Shown here: positions 12,901 through 22,015 of the stretch, one piece after another | How positions within the stretch are numbered: position 1 is the stretch's first letter | Layout: every line of letters starts with the position of its first letter | Assembly (NCBI RefSeq): GCF_021869535.1 | Contig: NW_026262679.1 | Coordinates: 84,813,143 to 84,877,142 of the forward strand | Direction: 5' to 3' | Origin: Mytilus californianus | Lineage: Eukaryota; Mollusca; Bivalvia; Mytilida; Mytilidae | Length of the DNA stretch: 64,000 bases | Notes under the pieces: generated by a model | What the model was told of the DNA's origin: nothing | Database searches by the model: none | Seen by the model: only the letters and a program-made list of their open reading frames with translations | Program-made: the position numbers and the translations under genes

Positions 12901-15900
12901 CGATGTACCAGGCAACAGATATTGCAACTGCAATTCTAAATAACCAGGAGTATATAGTATCAGCAAATCAAGGAGTTATAAAAAGATATGCAGCTGCTGA
13001 TGGATTAACGAATTCGTTTGATGAGTCTGAAAGAGCAAGACAAATACATCTGGGTATGCTTATTTCTAATAACAAAAGAAGAAATATTTTAATAATCAAT
13101 CCGACATTCAGGTAGATATTGGACAAAAAACTGTACTGAAAGATACAAAAAATCAATAGTCTATAGCTACTTTTCGTATAATCAAGAATAGAGCAAATGC
13201 GTTTCAGTATGTGGAAGTGTTTTATTCCGATTATAAAAATATTGATGTATAGATATTGCTTAAAATTTATTTTGCTTTTAAGGTAAAAATGAAACCCTGC
13301 ATGTTTCGAACACTATGATGTTGCTAATATATTGCTTCGTATAGATTCATATGTTTCGTGGGTGAAGATTGCAATAAACAGTCATACATTTATTTTGTAT
13401 TTACATTGTATCATAGGTCAAATTTATTTGTTCAGTGTATGTTCAATGGTGTTAATTTGTCCTTTGATTGAGTTAAGCTATTTCAGTTGATATTTTATAG
13501 TGTGTCTTTCTATGTTGTGATGTTACACTATTGTTTCAGAAAAAGGGTGAAGGTTTGGTACCATTAAAACGTTTAAACCCGCTGCATTTGTTTGCACCTG
13601 TCCTAAGTCAGGATTCTGATGTTCAGTAGTTTGTTGATGTGGTTCATAAGTGTTTCTCGTTTCTCGTTTTTATATAGATTAGACCGTTGGTTTTTCCCGT
13701 TTGAATGGTTTTACACTAGTAATTTTTGGGGCCCTTTATAGCTTACTGTTCGGTGTGAGCCAAGGCTCCGTGTTGAAGACCGTACTGTGACCTATAATGG
13801 TTTACTTTTATAAATTTTGACTTGGATGGAGAGTTGTCTCATTGGCACTCATACCACATCTTCTTATATCTATATATGGTCATCGGTGCTATGAAATATG
13901 AGTACTGATTTCATAAAAGTTAAACTCCATACAAATCTTCATCATAGGTTGTTAGTTTTACATCATTATACGACATAAATGGTTTAACTTGTCGATTACT
14001 TTTTAACTGACCAATTTGAAGATCTCTGAAACGATTTAAAAAGTTATATTTTTAATAATAGATAACGACTTTGATCAATCAGCGTGGCCAGCATCGTTAA
14101 CCACAGCTGTGAATTCCAATCAGCAACTTGGTAAGTTCTCGTATCATTTAAACAACAGTGTACAAAATAGCGTTACATGGGAGTAACAATCAACCGTCTT
14201 GAGACGGAAACTTGAAAGAAGAAAGTATAATAGCTGATTAACTGTGATTACTTAATTTGTTACATAATTTAGACATTTTTCTTCACGAATATTTATGAAT
14301 AAGGTTTTATGCGAGGATAATTTTTACGTTCAAACATATATTTTTAATATCATCAGCCAACATCTTTAAAAAACGTTCTTCATTATTAATACATACTAGC
14401 GCTATGATACGTTGATGAACGTAATCCGACGTTTGGTTTATAAATTCCTCCAAAAGTTGGACTTCGGTTTATAAATTGAATATGAACGTATCAAAATATT
14501 TGTAGGAATGAACAACATTTCAATGTTCTTAACTCTAGGGGTAATGTTGCAAGCAATGATTGATTATAGTTTAACAAAAAAAGATAACACCAAATGACGA
14601 ATTACAATTGTCCAATATTAAAGAAAAAGGAGTTTTGTATGAATTGCTATTCATTTTTGTAAAATATGGCAAATTTTACATGTTTTTCATAGGTTAAGCT
14701 CAAAAGGACATTCTTAACCAAAATGAATTATTCTGTAACTTGTAAGCAAAACATAGCTAGCTTCACTTTCGATAATGTATTTTCAGTTTGATTAAGAATG
14801 TCCTTTTCATTTATTTCTTAATAAAATTACTCAAAGTTTGCGCAAAATCCTTCAAAATTACAGTTTTTATTCATTTTTATGTCTTTACAAATGTATCTAT
14901 AAGTTCAGAAATACGATATGCTTTTTGTTACAACCTGGGAAAGCTCATAAGAAGAGTTAATACGTACATTTTAGTAATAGAGATAGTTGTCTCATTGGCA
15001 ATCATCTCCGTATAATAATATTTAGATAACATGCATTCGTGTTAAACTAGGTTTTATAAACCATGTATTAATTGAATAGAAATTGATAAATAGTTTGATC
15101 GGGACTAAATGGACTAGAAATAACCGTTCGTGGTGTCAGATATAGTTTTGAGTCTCATCTTATAGTAGCGAAAAGGAAATCGATAACCGAGGGCAATCTA
15201 ACAATCAATTTTTTTTTACAATTATGTTTTAAGATGTTTTTCCATATGTTTTGTACAATTAGATAGAAAGATAAATAAATTAATAAAAAAAAACGTGATA
15301 GTTAGCATTCCTCTATACTCTACACTGAAACCAGGATATAATATCTAGATCCACTTTTAAAACACATTCGGTAAATAACAAATGATGAAAATAAGTAAAA
15401 AAACTAAATTGTTTTATACCTGTGCCGGCCGTTTACTTGTTCGAGAGTCAGACGCAAGAGATCCTATCACACAAAGAATTAAAGATATTACTGCTTATGG
15501 AACACGAAGTTTTTCGTTGTGGTCGGTTTACACAATACATTTAGCATATGATACCGCTGATGAACTGGAAACGAAAGAAAACGAAGTGTATCCAAATACC
15601 TTTAATGGGGATGTCAGTAACGGAAACCAGTCACCACTTCAACAGAAAGACCTAAGGTCAGACGATCATGTTAGTTGATGAAATGGAATAGTAATAATAA
15701 TAATGATAATAATAAACGGAACAACCGTTACAACAAAATATAACTCTCCACTAATCGCAGACAACTCTTAAGAAATCCCTCGGGGGCTCATGTAGCTTGT
15801 GCGGCTTAGTGGTCTATGTAGTTCATCTTTAGCTATCTGTAGCATGTCAACGCCTATGTTGTGAGTTCGAAGCTCGTTTGGGGCAAGGTGTGTTTGATCT

Positions 15901-17586
15901 TAATTGACTTGGATTACCAATTTTCCTGTAGAAGGTCTGTGGTTCTCTCTCCAGCTTCCTTTACCAAAACAACTGCTGAACGTATCACAGTTAATACGTT
16001 ACGTATATGAGGAAGAACGACTAAAATCGACACTACATACGTTTTACGGTCACCATCACGAATTTATGTTTTGACAGATATTGTGTGTCGGTGTCACAAC
16101 TCACTAGCGATATGTTTTCAAGGTCTGAGATTTTTAGAAACCTGTATGATCTGTAATTTTAACGTTTGTGTCCCATTTCCGATTGTGATATTTTGACTGA
16201 GTGTGAAACCGCATGCGGATGATGCATGCATAGAAGGAAACGGTTCCCCTGTTGACATTCGCGGACTCGCACCTTTTGGAGTTCATGCTATTACCTCAGT
16301 TGTTGTTTGTTGCCCTGATTTGTCTCTTCATAATCGATTTCCGAGATTTGAACGTCGGAAAACTACTGTCCCTTAAATTAGTGAGTAATGGCAAATGTTA
16401 CATGTTTTTTTTAGTAAAATTAAGGAGGACATCCTTAACAAAAATAAATTATTTTGTAACTTGTAGATATACATAGCTCTACTTTCGATATAATGTTGGA
16501 GTTTGTCAGGAATATTTTACTCGTTCTTTTTTCTTTCAAAATACTCCAAATTTGGTAGAATCTTTCAAAACTACAGTATTGAGGTATTTGTATACCTTTA
16601 AAAGTTCAGAAGTACGATATGTTGTTGTTACTACCTGAAAAAGTACATATGAAGAGTTTATACCATATATTTTAGTTAAGATTGAAAATGACCTTAGTTT
16701 TAAATAATATCAGGTAAATTTTGCCCTATCCATATGAAAGATAAGGGAATCCATTTTCCTTGATCGGTCATTAATGGTACAGGTCTTAAAACATTTGTCA
16801 GGGTCCAGAACCGACCGCACTTGCAGTTGGACAAAGTGGAGCTATACCTTTAATAGTAATTGGTACAAGAACAGGTGCTATACATCTTTATGCGGAAGAA
16901 CTGTTTGGACTTAGACACCAAAGTGTACATCGAGAAGGGCAGACATCTCAAATCTGGAATGTCTTATATGACGCTAATCAAGCTGGTGACGCCATTATAA
17001 CAGACATCGGGTATATATATTTTTACATATATTATCAATTTTGATAGCATTGTTTTTTATTTGCAACTCTGTGCTATTTACGGAATCAGATAGTCATTTC
17101 TATTACTGTTCTAAATATACAGCCATAGCATTTAAAGTTGCAAACGAGTAATAATAAATCATACCAACGAACACATCGACAAAAAACCTGATTATAAGTG
17201 TGTGTTTGATTTTTGATCGTATGTCGCTGTAACTAACAATTGTATATGGTAAAGCTCTAAATCGTCCGAGTCTAGACAAATCGTGAATCAATAAAACAAA
17301 GACCACAAAAAACATCTAACATCAAAACCAAATAGATTTATTACACATATCAATATTGTATTTGATTTATATATGCTCGTCTTGTTTATGGTTAAAAAAG
17401 TGTTACTTAAAAACATTGTTTAACATTAAAACATGCCATTTAAGGGTTATCCTGAAATTATATATTTTTTTACTATGCAGAATCATAAACGCAAGTGAGT
17501 CCCCGAATGGAAAGGTATTGGTATGGGTAATTGGTTCAGCGACAGGTTCGCTTGGAATATATGAAGTTGCCTTTCTACGGAAATAA
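912..17586 (+). CDS. MSP130-like secreted protein, copy A (10 coding exons; two acceptors defective)
   Basis: Likely coding exons are 912-1086, 2942-3193, 5124-5310, 6072-6216, 7371-7485, 12871-13053, 14062-14130, 15428-15669, 16802-17010 and 17481-17586. They total 1683 nt, about 560 aa, and stay open when joined at the positions homologous to copy B. The protein starts with a signal peptide (MKIILLLGLYISTVFC, about 16 aa). It then shows features of the MSP130 / choice-of-anchor I family: LLHIVDLFNPSAPS, GVDPKGMAFTGD, LVIANEGRG, DPPGSVSIL, DLEPDKVTLSYDERFAYVSL, ENNAIVRIDI, RSDDHGPEPTALAV and SATGSLGIY. The family is linked to skeleton and shell formation in echinoderms and molluscs; that is family knowledge, and the role here is inferred. 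All donors are GT. Acceptors are AG except for exons 6 and 8, where the homologous positions read AT and CG. A cacag directly before the ATG suggests an upstream 5' UTR exon. This is either a decaying paralog or a gene spliced at alternative acceptors. Confidence 0.82.
1146..1560 (+). repeat. Interspersed repeat family R2, copy in copy A intron 1
   Basis: It begins with aacgctgccattcgatatga (encoding NAAIRYDIPELSFPVMISL in one frame) and runs through gagcaacacgaagggaggaa to a ttagtttcctgtgtaaag-like end. It matches the region at 9640-9860 (NAA...YDIAELVFPIMISL) on the other strand. A coding ancestry is possible; every copy seen is broken. Confidence 0.55.
1617..1985 (-). repeat. Interspersed repeat family R1, copy in copy A intron 1
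   Basis: The minus strand reads tgtcccaagtaaggagcctg, then ggcctttaaaagccgactat and finally tcattggtaatcttaccaca, matching other R1 copies. A 61-codon frame inside it is incidental. Confidence 0.65.
3425..3835. repeat. Imperfect tandem duplication, period about 267 bp, in copy A intron 2
   Basis: tacagagtt (3431 and 3698), the tcaaacgatt/tcaaacaatt pair (3501 and 3768) and tccttgcag/tccctgcag (3551 and about 3821) recur at 267-271 bp. The surrounding 3290-4170 region is unusually rich in caattgaa/gaattga words. Confidence 0.5.
6603..6665 (-). repeat. Interspersed repeat family R2, small fragment
   Basis: It contains taggtgatctcaggtgtcct, the reverse complement of the R2 motif that precedes its 3' half. 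Confidence 0.5.
7712..7868 (-). repeat. Interspersed repeat family R2, copy in copy A intron 5
   Basis: It carries attcaaactcataagtcg, caacgccatggctaaaaaag and acacaacatagaaagctaa, the reverse complement of the R2 3' half. Short frames on both strands here are incidental. Confidence 0.65.
8320..8575 (-). repeat. Interspersed repeat family R2, second copy in copy A intron 5
   Basis: The sequence ataccaaagggatattcaag, then caacgccatggcaaaaac and ccacacgtggcagccgaagt, is the R2 3' half in reverse orientation. Confidence 0.65.
9404..9597 (-). mobile_element. tRNA-derived SINE
   Basis: On the minus strand a pol III A box (TGGTCGAGTGG, 9570-9580) and B box (gagttcgaact around 9511-9520) sit about 60 bp apart, followed by a body with ggattgccagttttcctgcc. 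It interrupts a copy of repeat family R2 (9599-9860) at gccatca, so it inserted after R2. Confidence 0.7.
9599..10085. repeat. Interspersed repeat family R2, rearranged copies in copy A intron 5
   Basis: A minus-strand 5' portion (9599-9860, including a 66-codon remnant NAAPYKSPSKYDIAELVFPI) lies next to a plus-strand 3' portion (about 9880-10085, cccttccggggcacctgtga). A SINE interrupts the first. Confidence 0.55.
10086..11261. other. Copy A intron 5 segment, no gene seen
   Basis: AT-rich. Frames at 10264-10786 (minus) and 11057-11287 (plus) have biased, low-complexity composition and no recognisable motif. The block from about 10540 to 11240 may be an old dispersed repeat. Confidence 0.4.
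11262..11462 (+). repeat. Interspersed repeat family R2, copy in copy A intron 5
   Basis: It reads cttccggtgcacctgagatc, then gaggttcgtgttgctcag, cttatgagtttgaatgttcc and cctctctt, the R2 3' half. Confidence 0.7.
11480..12525. other. Copy A intron 5 segment, no gene seen
   Basis: Overlapping short frames at 11674-12071 are hydrophobic translations of T-rich DNA without start context or motif. Nothing else is supported. Confidence 0.4.
12530..12652. mobile_element. Small MITE-like inverted-repeat element in copy A intron 5
   Basis: Terminal arms agattatcaatggtctttca (from about 12530) and its imperfect complement tttgaaaaatcattgataat (12631-12650) enclose about 75 bp. No target-site duplication was established. 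Confidence 0.5.
12871..13053 (+). CDS. Copy A exon 6, homologous acceptor lost
   Basis: This exon matches copy B exon 6 (28993-29169): PIYAMYQATDI, SANQGVIKRYAA and FDESERAR here against PIYSMYQATDI, SANQGVIKRYAA and FDESRRAR there. The position aligned with copy B's tttag acceptor reads ttgaat, so the dinucleotide at 12869-12870 is AT. The nearest in-phase upstream AG (12779-12780) meets a stop at 12789. The first downstream AG that keeps phase 1 is at 12917-12918; using it removes 16 residues and keeps the frame. The donor at 13054 (gtatgc) is normal. The frame also extends back to an ATG at 12813 with a hydrophobic run, so an alternative start is conceivable but unsupported. Confidence 0.7.
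13425..13880 (+). repeat. Interspersed repeat family R1, copy in copy A intron 6
   Basis: A near-complete R1 unit: tatagtgtgtctttctatgt, cctgtcctaagtcaggattc, ggggccctttatagcttact, and gttgtctcattggcactcat at the 3' end followed by a T-rich/ATATCT tail. Confidence 0.75.
14655..14990 (+). repeat. Dispersed repeat R4, copy 1 (upstream of copy A exon 8)
   Basis: Landmarks: ttttacatgtttttcatagg, attattctgtaacttgtaag, gttcagaaatacgatatgct and agaagagttaatac. The second copy is at 16384-16690 in the same orientation. Confidence 0.65.
15428..15669 (+). CDS. Copy A exon 8, homologous acceptor lost
   Basis: This exon has exactly the length of copy B exon 8 (242 nt). It shares the end NGNQSP, LQQ and RSDDH, and the donor gttagt at 15670. 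At the position matching copy B's acag acceptor the dinucleotide (15426-15427) is CG. An in-phase AG at 15450-15451 could serve instead and would drop 8 residues. The 5' third of the exon differs more from copy B than its 3' two thirds does. An ATG-headed reading frame from 15382 is intronic read-through into this exon. Confidence 0.7.
15690..15715. repeat. (AAT)n microsatellite just after copy A exon 8
   Basis: Repeated taa/aat triplets with one interruption (atgat). Confidence 0.7.
15788..15965 (+). mobile_element. tRNA-derived SINE, same family, in copy A intron 8
   Basis: A box cggcttagtgg (about 15802-15812) and B box gagttcgaagct (about 15863-15874), then ttggattaccaattttcctg as in the 9404-9597 copy. 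It lies about 120 bp downstream of exon 8 of MSP130-like copy A. Confidence 0.65.
16384..16690 (+). repeat. Dispersed repeat R4, copy 2 (downstream of copy A exon 8)
   Basis: Landmarks: tgttacatgttttttttagt, attattttgtaacttgtaga, gttcagaagtacgatatgtt and tgaagagtttatac. With copy 1 it brackets exon 8 as a direct repeat. Confidence 0.65.
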
Positions 17587-17587
17587 A
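17582..17587 (+). terminator. Possible polyadenylation signal of copy A
   Basis: AATAAA overlaps the terminal AAA-TAA codons. It is the nearest candidate to the copy A stop. A later signal cannot be excluded. Confidence 0.3.
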
Positions 17588-17764
17588 ATATGTGTAAAAT
17601 TACCTGGTTCTACAATCCCAATATCTATTTAATTCAACCCTGCGACAAGCAGGCATTCAATGTTTTAACAATGTGAATAAGATTACATAGCATCCGTCTC
17701 ATCATTATAAATGTTATCAAAAGACTCATTTAATTCTCAGATACAGAATTATTTACTTTTAAAG

Positions 17765-18020
17765 CTACAGCCTGCGTGTTTGCCTTGAGTGCGGGAGGTC
17801 GTGCATTCGAACCCCAGCCGGGTCAAACCAAAGACTTTAAAATTAGCCTTTGCTGCTTCTCCGCTTATAAAACGGCATTAAGAAGTAAGAACAAAGACTT
17901 GTCGGTCAGTTTCAGAATAATCTGTCCGGGTACGGTGACAGGTCTTCCTGTGGACTGTTATCTTGTGAACTAGCACCTTGAAAATCCGGCTCAGAGTGTC
18001 TGTCTAGCACAAAGCAGGGG
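17765..18020 (+). mobile_element. tRNA-derived SINE of a different type, spacer downstream of copy A
   Basis: A pol III B box (gcattcgaacccc, about 17804-17816) follows an A-box-like tgccttgagtgcgg. The downstream body (gtccgggtacggtgacaggt, tcttgtgaactagcacc) is not tRNA-like. A short reading frame crosses it but shows no protein family. Confidence 0.55.
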
Positions 18021-18439
18021 TAATATTCATATAACATTAATATTTTCTGGTCCTCAATATGCATTTAATTTTCCGCTGGACGTTTTGGGAAATGTTTTGT
18101 TCTGAATAGTTTTCAACTTCGATATTGCTTTTGCATTCCGACTGATTTGAATCGAGTCCCCTTATTATTCGTATCTAGACGAATGGCATACTAAATCAAA
18201 AGCCTTGCATTTTAATGATTATTTACAACAACTGGGTCGATACCAAAGCTGTGGGAAGTTTCGTCTTCGGGAGTACCAGCTCGGTAGTCAGTACTCCTTG
18301 ATGAATTAATATCTTTGATGTGGTCATTTTCTGAAAATTGATTCTTCATAAAATGTTTAAAATTATTCGAAACACTATGCGTGTTTTTCTCCATGGCATA
18401 GATGGCCTTATACCATGTGCTGCCTAAAAAAAGGAGTTT

Positions 18440-18625
18440 GAACTATTCTCGTGTATTCTTGTTCACCTCAGATTTTGTTTACGCTCATATTGCTCAATCT
18501 TCAGTTATTTTGTGTAGTTTTCTGTCAACTGTTGTTTGTCTTTTTTTATCCATGGTGTTGTATGTCTATCTTCGACTTGTTGGTTTTCATTGAACCTTTG
18601 GAATCTTAGTCCTTCCTTTCAAGGG
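18440..18625 (+). repeat. Interspersed repeat family R2, diverged copy in the A-B spacer
   Basis: It has ctgttgtttgtctttttt, atccatggtgttgtatgt and cttcgacttgttggttttca in the order of R2 3' halves, with more substitutions than elsewhere. Confidence 0.5.
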
Positions 18626-21024
18626 AGACTGTACGTTAAGCAACGAACAACCAATCATCCATCCCAGGGAGAATCAAAAGTCGCAAGTCAAAGAAGGTTA
18701 TATAACCTCATGGTCAAAAGGACGAACTGGGAAACAAAACCCCATAAAACATGAAACATGAAAATATTAAATGAAGAACACACACTTTGTTCTTGAAAGC
18801 GTGTGCATTTCTTGTTCAACTAGTGATACACGATCTGTTGATTTCTAAATACGACTGATTGCCTGCTCATGACATGACCAAAATCTAATAATAGGTTGCA
18901 TTCAGTGGTCATGTCAAGTATGATGAAAAGTGGGTGGTTTGTAGGCCAAATAAACATATAAGTGATATTTTGTGACACTGGTATACTGAAAGTTAACATA
19001 GTCACGATGACGACCGTAATTGAATTCCCACAAGAACGAACGCAATATTATAAGACGTTCCACTGTGTATTATGTTTTTAGCTTGTTAGCACAATTACGT
19101 TTTCGACTTTTAAATGAACAGGTCAACCTTTGTATGCTGTAAGTTTCAGTGGTTGCGCATTTTATTGTGTATGGTGTATTGTGTACGTACGGTTCTGTTT
19201 GGATTTTGTGGTACTTCTGATATGCCGAATAATCGTTTGGTCTAACATATATTTGTAGATTAATATCACGAGAATGAATTCCAATGTATATGTATTTAGA
19301 TTAGGATCCTTTGATGGATTTGGCTATTTTTTTAGGTTCTTTTTGGTCATATAGCTCTTCAACTGTTTCGATTTTTATTCATCCTTGGCTTTCAAACATT
19401 CGGCTTTGAGCGTTCCTGATGAAGGTAAATCCAGAAAAACGCTTCGGGGGCACAAATTTATAACGCGTCGTTTTCGTTTTTTTCTTTTTCAAACCCTTAA
19501 CTAATGGAAAAGAAAGAAATCCGAAATACATGACTCAATTGACAAAAATAAAATCCATTTTAATGATATATATACTTAATTTTAAATGTTTCCTTATTTC
19601 ATATGAATTATAGTACAGTTTGAAAACCAACTCGTATCAATTTATAAGGTTGTTAGTTCATATATAATAATTTACACCTAACTGACCTTATGCCAAATCT
19701 TGCATACGATGATTTTCGTGATGTCTTCAGACCGGTCATTCCTGATTATCAGATAACATTTGAAATTTGGTCACTTGTTGCGGCTATTCTGTTGATCCAA
19801 AGGTTGTTACTGGAGACAAGTAAGTAGCCTGTTATAAGTACTAGTATGCAGACAGTGTGTACCATTTATTTAATAAATAAAAAAAAAAGGATTTCATTTC
19901 TTGACTATTTTTGTTAAATATAAGATATCAGAGTTGAATATTAAAATGTTATTTTAATAAAACAATTTATGTAAGAAATCTTTATAGAGATATTTTTTCT
20001 ATGTAACTCCTCTGTTACTTTTTTAAGAACTGTGATACACGACAGCTTAGTTGTAACAGATATAACACGTTGTAGAATAGTTATAAACAAGTCAAGTGTG
20101 TGTCTACGGATTTATGTTTGATCAACCTGAGACTCAAACGTTGCCTCGGTCAGCATTGCCGTATGGTTTTAATTAACATCTTTAAAAGCTCACGTGGACC
20201 ATTTTTAACCAATGTAACAACAGAAACATTTTGTTATTTATGTATAACCATGATTTTAGGATGTTTTGTCAATTTACTCAGTTCTTTTTACTATTTTTTA
20301 TGCTTTATCTCTTACGTGCTTTTCATTTATGACTTTTTTCCTTTTATGACTTCGGTAGGAAATTTGAAACGAGTGGGTTAATACTACTAAAAAACTACTG
20401 AAATATTTTATTATTTTGGCAAACAAGTAAGGATTTTCATAAAGATATTAAATTTCTCAAATCAATGGAGAGGATTAAAATATTCTTCCAGTAGATAATA
20501 ATGTGTCCACAAAGAACGCGTGGCTTTATTCGTTTTTATTTTAAACTGTCCTTTGAAAGGGTATATTTTCTCAGTTTTAAAATTGTGAAAAAGGAAAGTT
20601 ACTTTGTTATTATTATTACTTTTTTACACTATCTTGATTTGAGAAAAAATATCTAAATTAGCAAAAGCTTGCATTTTATTCAATTTATACGAATTATGAA
20701 AAGAGTCTCCCATTTGTCATTCTTAAAGGCCTTAAACAGATTTGGTTTTATAGTTATAGGACAGAAAACCGATAAATGTTGACGAAGAAAAATATCAAAA
20801 CATTGGACTCTGATGACCATATGGTTTGCCTAATCAGAACGAAGTAAAGAACGCTATATAATGTGAATAATTAAGATATTGGGTAAACGTCAATGAGATA
20901 ACATTGCAACGTCACATACACACATAAAATGTCATCTAGAGGTCAACATACAGTCAACATTGATGAGCAAGCGTTCAAACCTCATTTGAAATATCCCAGA
21001 CAATTGGGGAAAAAAATAAAGGCA
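18626..21024. other. A-B spacer, mostly featureless; possible non-coding first exon of copy B
   Basis: No conserved protein is visible. A TATA-like tatataataa at 19661-19670 is followed by about 150 bp ending in a strong donor (caa then GTAAGT at 19820). That segment holds a 45-codon frame (19690-19827) with a hydrophobic stretch, IWSLVAAILLIQRLLL. It could be the non-coding first exon implied by the acceptor before the copy B ATG, or chance. Confidence 0.2.
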
Positions 21025-21815
21025 GTCAAAGATATGATATCAACAGAGGCCACCAATGATATGATATCAACAGAAGTATAAATACTAGTATATAACATCA
21101 ACAGAGACTTCGGTATATCAGATATCAACCGAGGCTACCAATGATCTAATATTTACAGAGGATTTAAACATCTGATATCAACATAAGCTATGAAAGATCT
21201 GATATCAACAAAGGCCATCAAAGATCTGATATAAATCGAGGCTACCAAAAGTTTGATATTAAAATAGGCTACCAAGATTTTATTTCAAATCAAGCTACAG
21301 GTAAACTCAATTTGTGACAGTAAGCCTAAGCTTTAAATACAATACAACTATCTCCTTAATATTAACAAAGGCTTCAGAAAATCGGATATCAATAGAGGCT
21401 ATCGAAAATCGGATATCAACAGAGGCTATCAATGATACTGTACCAACAGAAGCTACGGAAGATCTTATATCAAAAGAGGCTACTGAAGATCGATATCAAT
21501 GATCTTATACCAGCAGAAGCTATGAAGATCTCGTATCAACAGAGGCTACCGAAGATACGGAAGATCTTCTATTAAAAGAGGTCACTAAAGATAGGATATC
21601 AACAGTGGCTATGGAAGATCTTATATCAACAGAGGCTACTGAAGATCGGATATCAACAGAGGCTACTGAAGATCGGATATCAACAGAGGCTATCGATGAT
21701 CTTATACCAGAAAAGGCTACGAAGTTTCATATCAACAGAGGCTACCGAAGATACGATATCAACAAAGGCTACGAAAGATCTTATATTAAAAAGAGGTTAC
21801 TAAAGATTGATTTAA
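21025..21815 (+). repeat. 27-bp minisatellite upstream of copy B
   Basis: About 29 units share the core gatatcaacagaggctac, most clearly at 21380-21440 and 21600-21700. Because 27 is divisible by three, several stretches read as a 9-residue periodic frame (RISTEATED-like). The frame is broken by stops and unit-length changes, so no single coding gene is supported. The array ends about 200 bp before the copy B start codon. Confidence 0.8.
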
Positions 21816-22004
21816 ATACAATATTTTTATAGAATTAAGATTGACAACTTCTTTTTAAGTTTGTCCCGGTACATACATATTAAATTGTATTTTGTTAGTT
21901 TATTTGGCATCAATTCAATATTGCAACCTGTTTTTATTTCAATTTTAGATAGTTCGGTAGATGTAAATTTGATGTAATATTTGTTAATATCTGAATGAAT
22001 TTTA

Positions 22005-22015
22005 TTCTGCAGAAA
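22005..22015 (+). promoter_or_regulatory. Predicted 5' UTR intron acceptor before copy B start
   Basis: The sequence ttctgcag followed by aaaATG lies just upstream of the start codon. Copy A has atttcacag followed by taaaATG at the same place. Conservation of an acceptor three to four bases before both ATGs suggests that each mRNA begins with a separate non-coding exon, so the promoters are probably well upstream of the coding starts. Confidence 0.5.

Noticed and set aside
7371..13053. U12-type (AT-AC) intron as the explanation for the exon 6 acceptor
   Set aside because: The intron 5 donor is gtatga, not the U12 consensus, and the acceptor dinucleotide is AT, not AC.
15788..15880. tRNA gene
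   Set aside because: A and B boxes are present but no full cloverleaf or acceptor stem is seen; the downstream body matches another SINE copy.
21314..21832. Repeat-protein gene encoded by the 27-bp array
   Set aside because: The frame is broken by stops and irregular units, without a signal peptide or conserved flanks.
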